Notes under the pieces: generated by a model
Databases searched by the model: none
What the model was told of the DNA's origin: nothing
The model's input: only the letters and a program-made list of their open reading frames with translations
Assembly (NCBI GenBank): GCA_022510985.1
Contig: JAFLSL010000017.1
Location: 1-11,139 of the forward strand
DNA length: 11,139 bases
DNA from: Ruminococcus sp.
Lineage (GTDB): Bacteria; Bacillota; Clostridia; Oscillospirales; Acutalibacteraceae
Direction: 5' to 3'
Part shown: positions 1 to 6,283 of the stretch, one piece after another
How positions within the stretch are numbered: position 1 is the first letter of the stretch
Layout: each line of letters begins with the position of its first letter
Program-made: the position numbers and the translations under genes

Positions 1-315
1 ACATTTAACAATACAATTGTTACAATTTCTGATACAAACGGCAACGCAGTATCATGGGCAAGTGCAGGCGAGCTCGGATTCCGTGGTTCACGTAAGTCCA
101 CTCCGTTTGCTGCTCAGTCTGCTGCTGAGACTGCCGCTAAAACCGCTATCGACTATGGTATGAAGAGCGTAGAGGTTTACGTTAAAGGCCCCGGTCAGGG
201 ACGTGAGGCAGCTATCAGAGCATTACAGTCCGCAGGTCTCGAAGTTACTATGATTAAGGACGTAACTCCGATTCCTCATAACGGATGTCGTCCTCCGAAG
301 AGAAGACGTGTATAG
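1..315 (+). CDS. rpsK: 30S ribosomal protein S11 (3' part)
   Basis: The first 104 codons in frame 1 read without interruption to a TAG at 313-315; the 5' end lies before the window. S11 sits on the platform of the small subunit, next to the 3' part of 16S rRNA and the mRNA exit. The translation has the S11 hallmarks: a start like [11 protein letters not shown], then [25 protein letters not shown], the [13 protein letters not shown] segment, and the family ending [14 protein letters not shown]. It is followed after 22 nt by rpsD, with the S4 Shine-Dalgarno sequence in the gap, as in clostridial rpsM-rpsK-rpsD-rpoA-rplQ operons. About 25 N-terminal residues are missing judged by usual family length. 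Identification is secure. Confidence 0.97.
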   Translation, partial: TFNNTIVTISDTNGNAVSWASAGELGFRGSRKSTPFAAQSAAETAAKTAIDYGMKSVEVYVKGPGQGREAAIRALQSAGLEVTMIKDVTPIPHNGCRPPKRRRV

Positions 316-337
316 TATATAAAGGAGGAAATTTAAG

Positions 338-934
338 ATGGCAAAAAACAGACAGCCTATCGCTAAACGCTGCAGAGCTCTCGGTATTTCTCCTGCAGTA
401 ATGGGTTATTCGGGCAAGAGTTCATTCAGAAACCCGAACGGTAACTCAAGAAGAAAGAAGAGTGAATACAGCCTCCAGCTTACAGAAAAGCAGAAGGTAA
501 AGTTCATTTACGGTATTATGGAAAAGCAGTTCAGAGCTTACTATGAGAAGGCTGAAAAGGCTCAGGGTAAGACAGGTTCTGTACTCCTTACTCTTATTGA
601 ACATAGACTTGACAACGTAGTTTTCAGACTGGGTCTTGCTTCTACTCGTCGTGAGGCTCGTCAGCTCGTTAACCATGCTCACTTTACAGTAAACGGCAAG
701 AAGGTTAACATTCCTTCTTACCTCGTAAAAGTCGGCGATGTAATTGAGGTTAAGGAGAGCAGTGTTTCTACAACTCGTTTTAAGGCGATTGCAGAGAATA
801 ATTCTACAGTTGCTCCGAAATGGCTCGAGAAGGCATCAAACAATCTCGGCGGCAAGGTAATTGCTGAGCCTGAGAGAGATGATATTGACTTCCCGGTAGA
901 AGAACATCTCATTGTCGAGTTGTACTCCAAGTAA
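338..934 (+). CDS. rpsD: 30S ribosomal protein S4, zinc-free (C-minus) form
   Basis: A 198-residue primary 16S rRNA-binding protein that nucleates 30S assembly at the five-way junction of the 5' domain; in several bacteria it also represses its own operon. The N-terminal domain (about 1-87) includes RRKKSEYSLQLTEKQKVKFIYGI. The S4 RNA-binding domain (about 88-148) includes IEHRLDNVVFRLGLASTRREARQLVNHAHFTVNG. The usual ending is present (FPVEEHLIVELYSK). Only one Cys (C12) occurs in the N-terminus, so the four-Cys zinc site of C-plus S4 proteins is absent. The ATG at 338 has a strong Shine-Dalgarno AAAGGAGGAA at 321-330. It is cotranscribed with rpsK upstream and rpoA downstream. The 73-nt gap to rpoA is the longest in this part of the operon and can form hairpins. 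Confidence 0.97.
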   Translation: MAKNRQPIAKRCRALGISPAVMGYSGKSSFRNPNGNSRRKKSEYSLQLTEKQKVKFIYGIMEKQFRAYYEKAEKAQGKTGSVLLTLIEHRLDNVVFRLGLASTRREARQLVNHAHFTVNGKKVNIPSYLVKVGDVIEVKESSVSTTRFKAIAENNSTVAPKWLEKASNNLGGKVIAEPERDDIDFPVEEHLIVELYSK

Positions 935-952
935 TCCACATAAGTTTATTAA

Positions 953-990
953 AGGCAGATTACAAAATGACAGCTATTATTTAGCTGCCT
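953..990 (+). other. possible hairpin(s) in the rpsD-rpoA spacer
   Basis: Two inverted repeats share bases in the RNA just before the rpoA Shine-Dalgarno (AAGGAGG, 994-1000). CAGCTA (971-976) pairs with TAGCTG (982-987) around a 5-nt loop. AGGCAG (953-958) can alternatively pair with CTGCCT (985-990). They compete for 985-987, so only one can form at a time. No U-run follows, so this is not an intrinsic terminator. A role in tuning rpoA translation or mRNA processing is inference only. Confidence 0.35.
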
Positions 991-1007
991 AATAAGGAGG
1001 ATTCGCT

Positions 1008-1961
1008 ATGATAGAGATTGAAAAACCAAGAATAGAAACAGAAGAACTCACTGATGACGGAAAATACGGCAGATTTGTCGTAGAACCTCTTGAGCGTGGA
1101 TTCGGTAATACATTAGGAAACAGTTTAAGAAGAGTGCTTCTCTCTTCGCTCGAAGGCTGTGCGGTTACTTCTATCAAGATTAACGGCGTGCTTCACGAGT
1201 TCTCAACTGTTCCGGGCGTAAAAGAAGACGTTACTGAAATCGCACTTAATATTAAGAGCCTCGTTCCAAAGCTCCTTGATACAGCTCCCAAGGTAGTAGA
1301 GATTGCTGCCGAAGGTCCTTGCAAGGTAACTGCTGCTGATATAAAGCACGACGCAGAGGTTGAAATTCTCAATCCTGAGCTTCATATCGCAACCTTAGAG
1401 GACGACGCAAAGCTTAATATTGAAATCACACTCGACAGAGGCAGAGGCTACGTTCCGGGCGAACGCAACAAGCAGCTCTCCGGCAACAACGTAATCGGTG
1501 TTCTGCCAATTGATTCGATTTATACACCTGTTTTAAAGGTTAACTATACTGTAGATAATACCCGTGTAGGACAGATTACTGACTACGATAAGCTCACTCT
1601 CGACGTTTGGACAAACGGTGTTATTAACGCACAAGAGGCTGTTTCCTTAGCAGCTAAGGTACTCACCGAGCACCTTAATCTCTTTGTTAATCTCTCCGAC
1701 AGCGTTACAAACAGTGAGATTATGGTTGAAAAGGACGAGAAGGGCAAGGAAAAGGTACTCGAAATGACTATCGAGGAACTCGACCTCTCCGTTCGTTCGT
1801 TCAACTGCTTAAAGCGTGCAGGTATCAATACAGTTGAAGACCTTACAAACAAAACAACAGAGGATATGATGAAAGTTCGTAACCTTGGACGTAAGTCGCT
1901 CGAGGAAGTTGAGTTTAAGCTCGACAGCCTTGGCTTCAGCCTGAAGAAGGAAGACGAATAA
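1008..1961 (+). CDS. rpoA: DNA-directed RNA polymerase alpha subunit
   Basis: A 317-residue subunit whose dimer is the scaffold for assembly of beta and beta-prime and whose C-terminal domain contacts UP elements and activators. The N-terminal domain (about 1-230) contains the dimerisation and assembly segment [29 protein letters not shown] and later [12 protein letters not shown] charged linker (about 238-252, KDEKGKEK) leads to the C-terminal domain (about 255-317). That domain holds [15 protein letters not shown]263 and N266 align with the DNA-contacting R265 and N268 of the E. coli subunit, and [11 protein letters not shown] (291-301) forms the second contact helix. The length is normal for Firmicutes. 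The ATG at 1008 has a Shine-Dalgarno AAGGAGG at 994-1000. It lies 73 nt after rpsD and 33 nt before rplQ, all in one operon. Confidence 0.98.
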   Translation: MIEIEKPRIETEELTDDGKYGRFVVEPLERGFGNTLGNSLRRVLLSSLEGCAVTSIKINGVLHEFSTVPGVKEDVTEIALNIKSLVPKLLDTAPKVVEIAAEGPCKVTAADIKHDAEVEILNPELHIATLEDDAKLNIEITLDRGRGYVPGERNKQLSGNNVIGVLPIDSIYTPVLKVNYTVDNTRVGQITDYDKLTLDVWTNGVINAQEAVSLAAKVLTEHLNLFVNLSDSVTNSEIMVEKDEKGKEKVLEMTIEELDLSVRSFNCLKRAGINTVEDLTNKTTEDMMKVRNLGRKSLEEVEFKLDSLGFSLKKEDE

Positions 1962-1994
1962 TCCTTTTAAAATAAGAAAAAGGAGTGAATTAGT

Positions 1995-2336
1995 ATGCCA
2001 GGTACAAGAAAGCTTGGAAGAACTACTGCCCAGAGAACCGCAATGCTCCGTGCAATGGTTACTTTCCTTTTAGAAAAGGGCAAAATTGAAACTACAGTTA
2101 CTCGTGCTAAAGAGGTTAGCTCAATGGCAGAGAAGATGATTACTATATCTAAGGACAATACTCTCGCAAATAAGCGTCTTGTTATGAGATTCGTTACTAA
2201 GGAAGATGTAACAAAGAAGCTTTTTGATGAGATCGGTCCTAAGTACAAGGACAGAAACGGTGGTTATACCCGTATCACAAAGATTGGTCCTCGTCGCGGC
2301 GACGCTGCTGAGATGGCAATCATCGAGTTAGTTTAA
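1995..2336 (+). CDS. rplQ: 50S ribosomal protein L17
   Basis: A 113-residue protein located near the peptide exit tunnel of the large subunit. It begins with the family signature [20 protein letters not shown], continues with [17 protein letters not shown], and ends with the [22 protein letters not shown] block. Length is typical of the short bacterial form. The ATG at 1995 is preceded by a Shine-Dalgarno AAGGAG around 1980-1985. It is the last gene of the operon: a strong intrinsic terminator starts 13 nt after its stop codon. The next gene has its own promoter and is unrelated, so the ECF transporter, truA, rplM and rpsI genes that often follow rplQ in Clostridia are not here. Confidence 0.98.
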   Translation: MPGTRKLGRTTAQRTAMLRAMVTFLLEKGKIETTVTRAKEVSSMAEKMITISKDNTLANKRLVMRFVTKEDVTKKLFDEIGPKYKDRNGGYTRITKIGPRRGDAAEMAIIELV

Positions 2337-2348
2337 TTACTAAAGCTT

Positions 2349-2380
2349 AAAAAGCACTACCTTTAAGGTAGTGCTTTTTC
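2349..2380 (+). terminator. intrinsic terminator of the rpsK-rplQ operon
   Basis: GCACTACC (2354-2361) pairs perfectly with GGTAGTGC (2367-2374) around the loop TTTAA. An A-run precedes the stem (2349-2353) and a T-run follows it (2375-2379), giving a 13-bp hairpin in total. The position right after the rplQ stop fits the end of the ribosomal operon. Confidence 0.92.
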
Positions 2381-2409
2381 TTGCTCTAATTTAAGATTTA
2401 TGTTATGAT
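2381..2409 (+). promoter_or_regulatory. predicted sigma-A promoter for the EamA gene
   Basis: TTGCTC at 2381-2386 and TATGAT at 2404-2409 are separated by 17 nt. TG at 2401-2402 makes an extended -10 element (TGTTATGAT). The expected start near 2416 gives a leader of about 16 nt, with a Shine-Dalgarno-like GGGGTGAGG at 2421-2429 before the ATG at 2432. The promoter begins directly after the rplQ terminator, which fits a separate transcription unit. Confidence 0.5.
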
Positions 2410-2431
2410 TATTACTTGACGGGGTGAGGAA

Positions 2432-3307
2432 ATGAGGCTCAATAAAAAATACAGAGGCATAGTTATGATAATTATATCAGCGTTTTGTTTTGCGTTGATG
2501 AATATGTTTGTGCGTCTTTCGGGAGATTTGCCAACGCCGGAAAAAAGTTTTTTCAGAAATTTTGTTGCTTTCATATTTGCCCTTGTTATTATGATAAAAA
2601 ATAAAGACAGCTTTAGCTTTCAAAAGAGAAATCTTCCGCTTTTGCTCGGTCGTTCAATTGCGGGAACAATCGGTATCCTCGGAAATTTTTACGCTGTTGA
2701 CCATCTCGCTTTAGGCGACGCGTCAATTCTGAATAAAATGTCGCCGTTCTTTGCGATAGTTTTCTCGCTGATTTTCCTTAAAGAAAAACTGAAATTTCCG
2801 CAGGTTGTAATTCTCATCGGTGCGTTTATCGGTGCGATGTTCGTTGTAAAACCAAGCTTTGTTAATGCCGATTTAATCCCCTCACTGTGCGGACTTTTAG
2901 GCGGAATCGGTGCAGGTGCGGCATATTCTATGGTAAGAGCCTTAGGCAAAAGAGGGGAGAAGGGCAGCTTTATCGTCCTCTTCTTCTCGGGAGTAAGCTG
3001 TCTGAGTATGATACCGTTTATGATATTCGATTTTAAAATGTTCAGTCTGCAACAGCTCGTTGTCCTGCTTTTAGCCGGACTTGCCGCGGCAGGCGGTCAG
3101 TTCTCTATTACAGCCGCTTATTCATACGCTCCCGCAAGAGAAATTTCGATATACGACTACAGCCAGATTATTTTTGCCTCAGCACTCGGATTTTTCGTAT
3201 TTGCCGATATTCCTGATATGTATTCCGTAATCGGTTATGTGATTATTGTAGCTATGGCACTTGTAATGTTTATTTATAATAATAGAAAAGAGCCTTCTCA
3301 AAATTGA
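2432..3307 (+). CDS. EamA/DMT-superfamily membrane transporter
   Basis: A 291-residue hydrophobic protein of the drug/metabolite transporter (DMT) superfamily, located in the cytoplasmic membrane. It has two EamA repeats (about 10-140 and 150-283), each expected to give five membrane segments. Visible marks are the first helix with FALMNMFVRLSG (20-31) and FFRNFVAFIFA (40-50). The end of the first repeat reads ALGDASILNKMSPFFAIVFSLIFLKEKL, the classic EamA pattern with a charged EKL after the fourth helix. The second half has AAAGGQFSITAAYSYAPAREISIYDYSQIIFASALGFFVF. DMT members export amino acids, nucleosides or other metabolites, and the substrate cannot be read from the sequence. It is a single-gene unit with its own promoter. 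Its last five codons and TGA stop lie in a terminator hairpin shared with the convergent azlCD pair, which also encodes amino acid exporters. Confidence 0.9.
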   Translation: MRLNKKYRGIVMIIISAFCFALMNMFVRLSGDLPTPEKSFFRNFVAFIFALVIMIKNKDSFSFQKRNLPLLLGRSIAGTIGILGNFYAVDHLALGDASILNKMSPFFAIVFSLIFLKEKLKFPQVVILIGAFIGAMFVVKPSFVNADLIPSLCGLLGGIGAGAAYSMVRALGKRGEKGSFIVLFFSGVSCLSMIPFMIFDFKMFSLQQLVVLLLAGLAAAGGQFSITAAYSYAPAREISIYDYSQIIFASALGFFVFADIPDMYSVIGYVIIVAMALVMFIYNNRKEPSQN

Positions 3308-3318
3308 GAAGGCTTTTA
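3287..3318. terminator. bidirectional terminator between EamA gene and azlD
   Basis: AGCCTTCTCA (3291-3300) and TGAGAAGGCT (3305-3314) form a perfect 10-bp stem with the loop AAAT. On the + strand it is followed by TTT, and on the - strand by a T-rich run (CTTTTCTATT). The EamA stop TGA (3305-3307) is the first part of the right arm, and the azlD stop (3316-3318) lies 2 nt beyond the stem, so both converging genes end in the same structure. Confidence 0.85.
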
Positions 3319-3648
3319 TACAAATATGGTCTGAACAAAAATCATATAAAGCACCGTGCTCACACCGATACTCAAAAGTACGTTTCCCTTCCAAAGGTGA
3401 AGTGCCACGGCGACAGCTATGCAGACAAGCTCGGGGATACCAAAGCTTCCGCTTGTAAAGTTTACGTTTCTTAAACAGTAAATCAAAAGCACGCTCATTA
3501 TTGCCGACGGTAAAACATTGCCGAGATACTTTATCCACTTCGGTGCTTCTTTGCCTCTGTCGAACAGAATAAAAGGAAGAAATCGCGTCAAAGCTGTGAC
3601 TATAGCCATAGCCGCTATAATCGAAACAGAAGTCCAAAAATCACTCAT
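3316..3648 (-). CDS. azlD: AzlD-type small subunit of a branched-chain amino acid exporter
   Basis: A 110-residue protein with about four predicted membrane segments, starting MSDFWTSVSIIAAMAIVTALTRFLPFILF. The TALTRFLPF motif near the N-terminus, then KYLGNVLPSAIMSVLLIYCLRNV and a C-terminal hydrophobic pair, match the AzlD family (partner of AzlC, also related to the YgaH/BrnE small subunits). Members work with the larger AzlC subunit to export branched-chain amino acids or analogues such as azaleucine. Its ATG overlaps the azlC stop by 4 nt (ATGA, 3645-3648), indicating translational coupling and equal production. It ends in the terminator shared with the EamA gene. The family call is firm; the exact substrate is not shown. 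Confidence 0.88.
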   Translation of the reverse strand: MSDFWTSVSIIAAMAIVTALTRFLPFILFDRGKEAPKWIKYLGNVLPSAIMSVLLIYCLRNVNFTSGSFGIPELVCIAVAVALHLWKGNVLLSIGVSTVLYMIFVQTIFV

Positions 3649-4334
3649 AACCGTGCCTCCTTTTCCTCAAATATGGGACGTAAGCACATAAGCAGTACCG
3701 ATACAACAAATAACGCCGGTATAAGGAAGTTGTCCGCACCGAGTAAAACTAGACTCAAAATCGGAACTGCAAAGCCGATTAATGCTGGTATGTGATTTTT
3801 GTTGTTTTTCCATTGTTCAACAACGAGTACAGCGAACAGTGCTGTCATAACAAAGTCTATGCCTTTTGAGTTGAATGTAAGAAGCGAGCCGATTGATGCA
3901 CCCAACACACTTCCGATTATCCAATAAATGTGGTTTAAAAGCGTGATTGCTGTGTAAAAATAAGCGGGTTTAATATCTTTCGGGGCTTTTGTAGTCGAAA
4001 CGAGAGCGTATGTTTCGTCCGTAAGTCCGAAAATCATATAGAGCTTAGACTTTCCCGTACCCTTGTACTTGTTTATCAGCGACAGTCCGTAGAAAAAATG
4101 CCTGAAATTAAGCAGAAAGGTCATAAGTATAACCTGCGGTATCGTTGCACCGACAGCTAAAAGCTCAACGCAAAGAAACTGTCCTGTACCGGCATAGATA
4201 AAAATACTCATAAAAAATGCCCATATCGGACCGTAACCCGCGGATTGCAGTAAAATTCCGAATGCAAATCCCAGCGGAATGTACCCGAATAATACAGGCA
4301 AAGTATATTTAAATGTGTCTTTAATAGCTTTCAT
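3645..4334 (-). CDS. azlC: AzlC-type large subunit of a branched-chain amino acid exporter
   Basis: A 229-residue membrane protein (about 5-7 membrane segments). The AzlC marks are LPVLFGYIPLGFAFGILLQSAG near the N-terminus, YAGTGQF (47-53), NFRHFFYG (76-83) and FGLTDETYAL (about 97-106). With AzlD (BrnF/BrnE type) it exports branched-chain amino acids; AzlC of Bacillus was found through azaleucine resistance. The ATG at 4332-4334 has a Shine-Dalgarno GGTGAT about 6 nt upstream and a well-formed promoter 30 nt further up, so it starts its own two-gene transcription unit. Bacillus azlBCD has an Lrp-like repressor gene (azlB) in the cluster; none is present here. Confidence 0.9.
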   Translation of the reverse strand: MKAIKDTFKYTLPVLFGYIPLGFAFGILLQSAGYGPIWAFFMSIFIYAGTGQFLCVELLAVGATIPQVILMTFLLNFRHFFYGLSLINKYKGTGKSKLYMIFGLTDETYALVSTTKAPKDIKPAYFYTAITLLNHIYWIIGSVLGASIGSLLTFNSKGIDFVMTALFAVLVVEQWKNNKNHIPALIGFAVPILSLVLLGADNFLIPALFVVSVLLMCLRPIFEEKEARL

Positions 4335-4363
4335 TTAAATCACCGATGTATAATTTCCCAAAA

Positions 4364-4392
4364 ATTATAACATATTTTCCGTTTATCTACAA
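4364..4392 (-). promoter_or_regulatory. predicted sigma-A promoter for azlCD
   Basis: On the - strand, TTGTAG (4387-4392) and a perfect TATAAT (4364-4369) are separated by 17 nt. A TG one base upstream of the -10 makes it extended (TGTTATAAT). The expected start near 4357 gives a short leader of about 22 nt that carries the GGTGAT ribosome binding site. There is no room for a T-box or riboswitch between start site and gene. Confidence 0.7.
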
Positions 4393-4408
4393 CCTTATTT
4401 TAAAGAAG

Positions 4409-4447
4409 AAAACAAACACCCTGAATGCCTAAAAATCCAGGGTGTTT
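4409..4447 (-). terminator. intrinsic terminator of the LRR-protein gene
   Basis: Read on the - strand, AAACACCCTG (4438-4447) and CAGGGTGTTT (4414-4423) form a 10-bp stem with a 14-nt loop, followed by a T-rich tail (GTTTTC). It lies 10 nt beyond the stop codon of the repeat-protein gene and upstream of the azlCD promoter, separating the two - strand units. Confidence 0.8.
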
Positions 4448-4457
4448 TATGATTGTT

Positions 4458-6197
4458 TTATTTTTTTGAAATTACTGAAATTGTGCATTTCAGTTTTAAT
4501 CCGTTTGTTTTAACGGTGATAGTAGCTTTTCCTTTCTTTTTAGCTGTGACTTTACCCTTTGAGTTTACCTTCACAACCTTTTTATTGCTTGAAGTAAACT
4601 TAGCTTTGCCAACCTTGCCCGTAATTTTCAGCTTAAAAGTAGTGCCCTTTTTCATTGATCTTATGGTACTGTTCAGCAGAGGTTTTTTAACGGTAATCTT
4701 AAACTTCACAGATACTCCGTTATTGCTTATGGTAATAGTAGCCGTACCTTTACCAACGCCGGTAATCGTTCCGTTGGAACTGACCTTTGCGATTTTTTTA
4801 TCAGAACTTGTGTAGGTTATCTTGCCGTTTCCGTTTTTAACGGTAGCTTTAATCTGTGTTATGCCTTTTACATAAATACTATCCGAGGACTTTTTAAGAG
4901 TAATAGTTGTCTTTTCAGGAACTTTGCCCAGACTGATAAAACCAAAACCATTGCTATTTGCATATCGTTCTGCCTCTGCTCCGCTGTAGCCTGTAATAGT
5001 AAAATTATCTATCTTTTTAAATATTTGATTATCAGAGTCATAACAATATCCGAATGCTCTGATGCCTATAAAGTTAACGCTTATTGGAATTGTTATGCTT
5101 TTTAAGTTTGTGCAATATAAAAATGCAGATTCGCCTATGCTTATAACACTATTACCAATTGTTGCAATTACCAATTTTTTGCAACCATAAAATGCATCAG
5201 CAGCTATACTTATAACACCGTTACCGATTATTGCACTTGTTATATTTGTGCAATTATAAAATGCTCCGTAACCTATACTTATAACGCTGTCGGGAATTGT
5301 TATACTACGCAGACTTTCGCAATTATAAAATGCCCGATCATATATGTATTTAACACCGTTGCCGATTGTTACGTTTGTCATTTGTGTGCAATCATCAAAT
5401 GCTCCCGCACCTATATTTATAACACTATCGGGAATTGTTATGCTTTTTAGATTACTGCAATATGCAAATGCATTACCTGCGATTCCGACAGTATCTTTCT
5501 TCAGTACCACGGTTTCAAGCAAATCACCTTTGCATTCATAAGCAACTTTTCCCGCATATACCATTCCTTCGGGTTGGTTGTCATACCAAGCTGTATCAGA
5601 AAACGCGAATTCTCCTATACTTTTAACGCTGTCAGGAATTGTGATACTTGTTAAGCTTGTGCAGGAAGTAAATGCACCACTATCTATACTTGTTGTGCCA
5701 TCGGGAATCGCTATAGCGTTTAACGATTCACAAAAAGCAAAAGCGTTTTCTTCTATCCTTTTGACGTTCTTACCGATTGTTACGCTTGCAAGATTTTTAC
5801 AGTTTCCAAACGCCCAACTTCCGATGCGTTCAACGCTGTTTCCAATTGTTACGTCTGTTAGACTAGTGCAAGAGGAAAATGCCTCACTGCCGATATTTTG
5901 CACTGTGTTCGGAATTGTAACACTTGTTAGATTTTTACACCACGAAAACGAATATTTACCGATGATTGTAACAGTGTAGCCTTCAAGGCTATTTGGGATT
6001 ATTAGTTCTGTAGAATTGCCATAGTAATCTGTAATTTCAGCTGTGCCGTTATCAAGAATTAAATACTCAAAATCACCGCTCTTTTTATATGAGGTTAGTT
6101 TTGTATCTGTCACTACTGCATTTACCGAAAATGGAAATGCTGCAAACACGCTTATTAAAGCTAATATAAGACTTATAGTTTTTGTGATGTGTTTCAT
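4458..6197 (-). CDS. secreted BspA-type leucine-rich repeat protein with two Ig-like (Big_2) domains
   Basis: A 579-residue protein from the chosen ATG at 6195-6197. This start directly precedes a signal peptide (MKHITKTISLILALISVFAAFPFSVNA, cleavage likely after residue 27). An in-frame TTG at 6237-6239 lies inside the glgA terminator hairpin and is unlikely to be used. After a short N-terminal segment come about 12 BspA/LRR_5 repeats (about 90-387), mostly 23 residues long, of the form LxSITIPDSVxSIGxxAFxxCxx. An insert after repeat 5 (about 201-225) contains TAWYDNQPEGMVYAGKVAY. A cap with GYSGAEAERYANSNGF follows. Then two Big_2-like domains (about 429-503 and 506-576) each show the TSSxKKxxKVxxxGxxTxxxKGxATI pattern. 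There is no LPXTG, cohesin/dockerin or C-terminal membrane segment, so it is probably secreted or held by charge. BspA-type repeats occur in adhesins and host- or polymer-binding proteins of gut bacteria; the ligand is unknown. A weak Shine-Dalgarno (GGAAA) precedes the ATG. Confidence 0.88.
   Translation of the reverse strand: MKHITKTISLILALISVFAAFPFSVNAVVTDTKLTSYKKSGDFEYLILDNGTAEITDYYGNSTELIIPNSLEGYTVTIIGKYSFSWCKNLTSVTIPNTVQNIGSEAFSSCTSLTDVTIGNSVERIGSWAFGNCKNLASVTIGKNVKRIEENAFAFCESLNAIAIPDGTTSIDSGAFTSCTSLTSITIPDSVKSIGEFAFSDTAWYDNQPEGMVYAGKVAYECKGDLLETVVLKKDTVGIAGNAFAYCSNLKSITIPDSVINIGAGAFDDCTQMTNVTIGNGVKYIYDRAFYNCESLRSITIPDSVISIGYGAFYNCTNITSAIIGNGVISIAADAFYGCKKLVIATIGNSVISIGESAFLYCTNLKSITIPISVNFIGIRAFGYCYDSDNQIFKKIDNFTITGYSGAEAERYANSNGFGFISLGKVPEKTTITLKKSSDSIYVKGITQIKATVKNGNGKITYTSSDKKIAKVSSNGTITGVGKGTATITISNNGVSVKFKITVKKPLLNSTIRSMKKGTTFKLKITGKVGKAKFTSSNKKVVKVNSKGKVTAKKKGKATITVKTNGLKLKCTISVISKK
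5037..5930 (-). repeat. tandem 69-bp coding repeats (BspA-type LRR)
   Basis: About twelve units encode the leucine-rich repeats; eleven are 69 bp (23 residues), and unit 5 is extended to about 135 bp by an insert at about 5523-5597. Units fall into an IPDSV type and an IGNSV/IGNGV type. The DNA of IPDSV units is closely similar: GGGAATTGTTAT recurs at 5292 and 5430, exactly 138 bp apart, so units 7-8 and 9-10 look like a copied two-repeat block. Several overlapping open frames on the + strand here are by-products of the repeats. Confidence 0.85.
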
Positions 6198-6224
6198 TTT
6201 CTGAATTTCCAAAAAGTTATCTCC

Positions 6225-6270
6225 AAAGAAAAACCGCAAAATTCTAAAAATTCTTTTAAAATTTTGCGGT
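6225..6270 (-). terminator. intrinsic terminator after glgA
   Basis: On the - strand ACCGCAAAAT (6261-6270) and ATTTTGCGGT (6233-6242) form a 10-bp stem. The 18-nt interior is AT-rich and can pair further. It is followed by TTTTCTTT. It starts 13 nt after the glgA stop. The same strand continues into the LRR-protein gene 28 nt later, so some readthrough could supply that gene; I see no convincing separate promoter in the 86-nt gap. Confidence 0.8.
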
Positions 6271-6283
6271 AATTTGTTTTATA

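Noticed and set aside
3179..3637. 152-codon open frame on the - strand over azlD and the EamA 3' end
   Set aside because: It overlaps azlD in another frame, crosses the shared terminator, and its product (Tyr-, Arg- and His-rich with no family pattern) looks like a frame artefact, whereas AzlD matches its family fully.
4335..4457. Possible T-box or riboswitch upstream of azlCD
   Set aside because: The predicted start site is only about 22 nt from the azlC ATG, leaving no room, and the only hairpin nearby is the terminator of the LRR gene.
4453..4815. 120-codon + strand open frame opposite the Ig-like domains
   Set aside because: It is the antisense of a Lys/Thr-rich coding region, which produces a falsely hydrophobic Phe/Leu/Val-rich protein; it has no Shine-Dalgarno.
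5344..5979. Several + strand open frames of 63-133 codons opposite the LRR gene
   Set aside because: They follow the 69-bp repeat rhythm (recurring LSGIVxL patterns) and come from the antisense of repeated codons; no ribosome binding site or known family.
6198..6239. Longer version of the LRR protein starting at an in-frame TTG (14 extra residues)
   Set aside because: That TTG lies in the glgA terminator stem, and the extension would put MRFFFGDNFLEIQK before a textbook signal peptide; the ATG at 6195-6197 is the better start.
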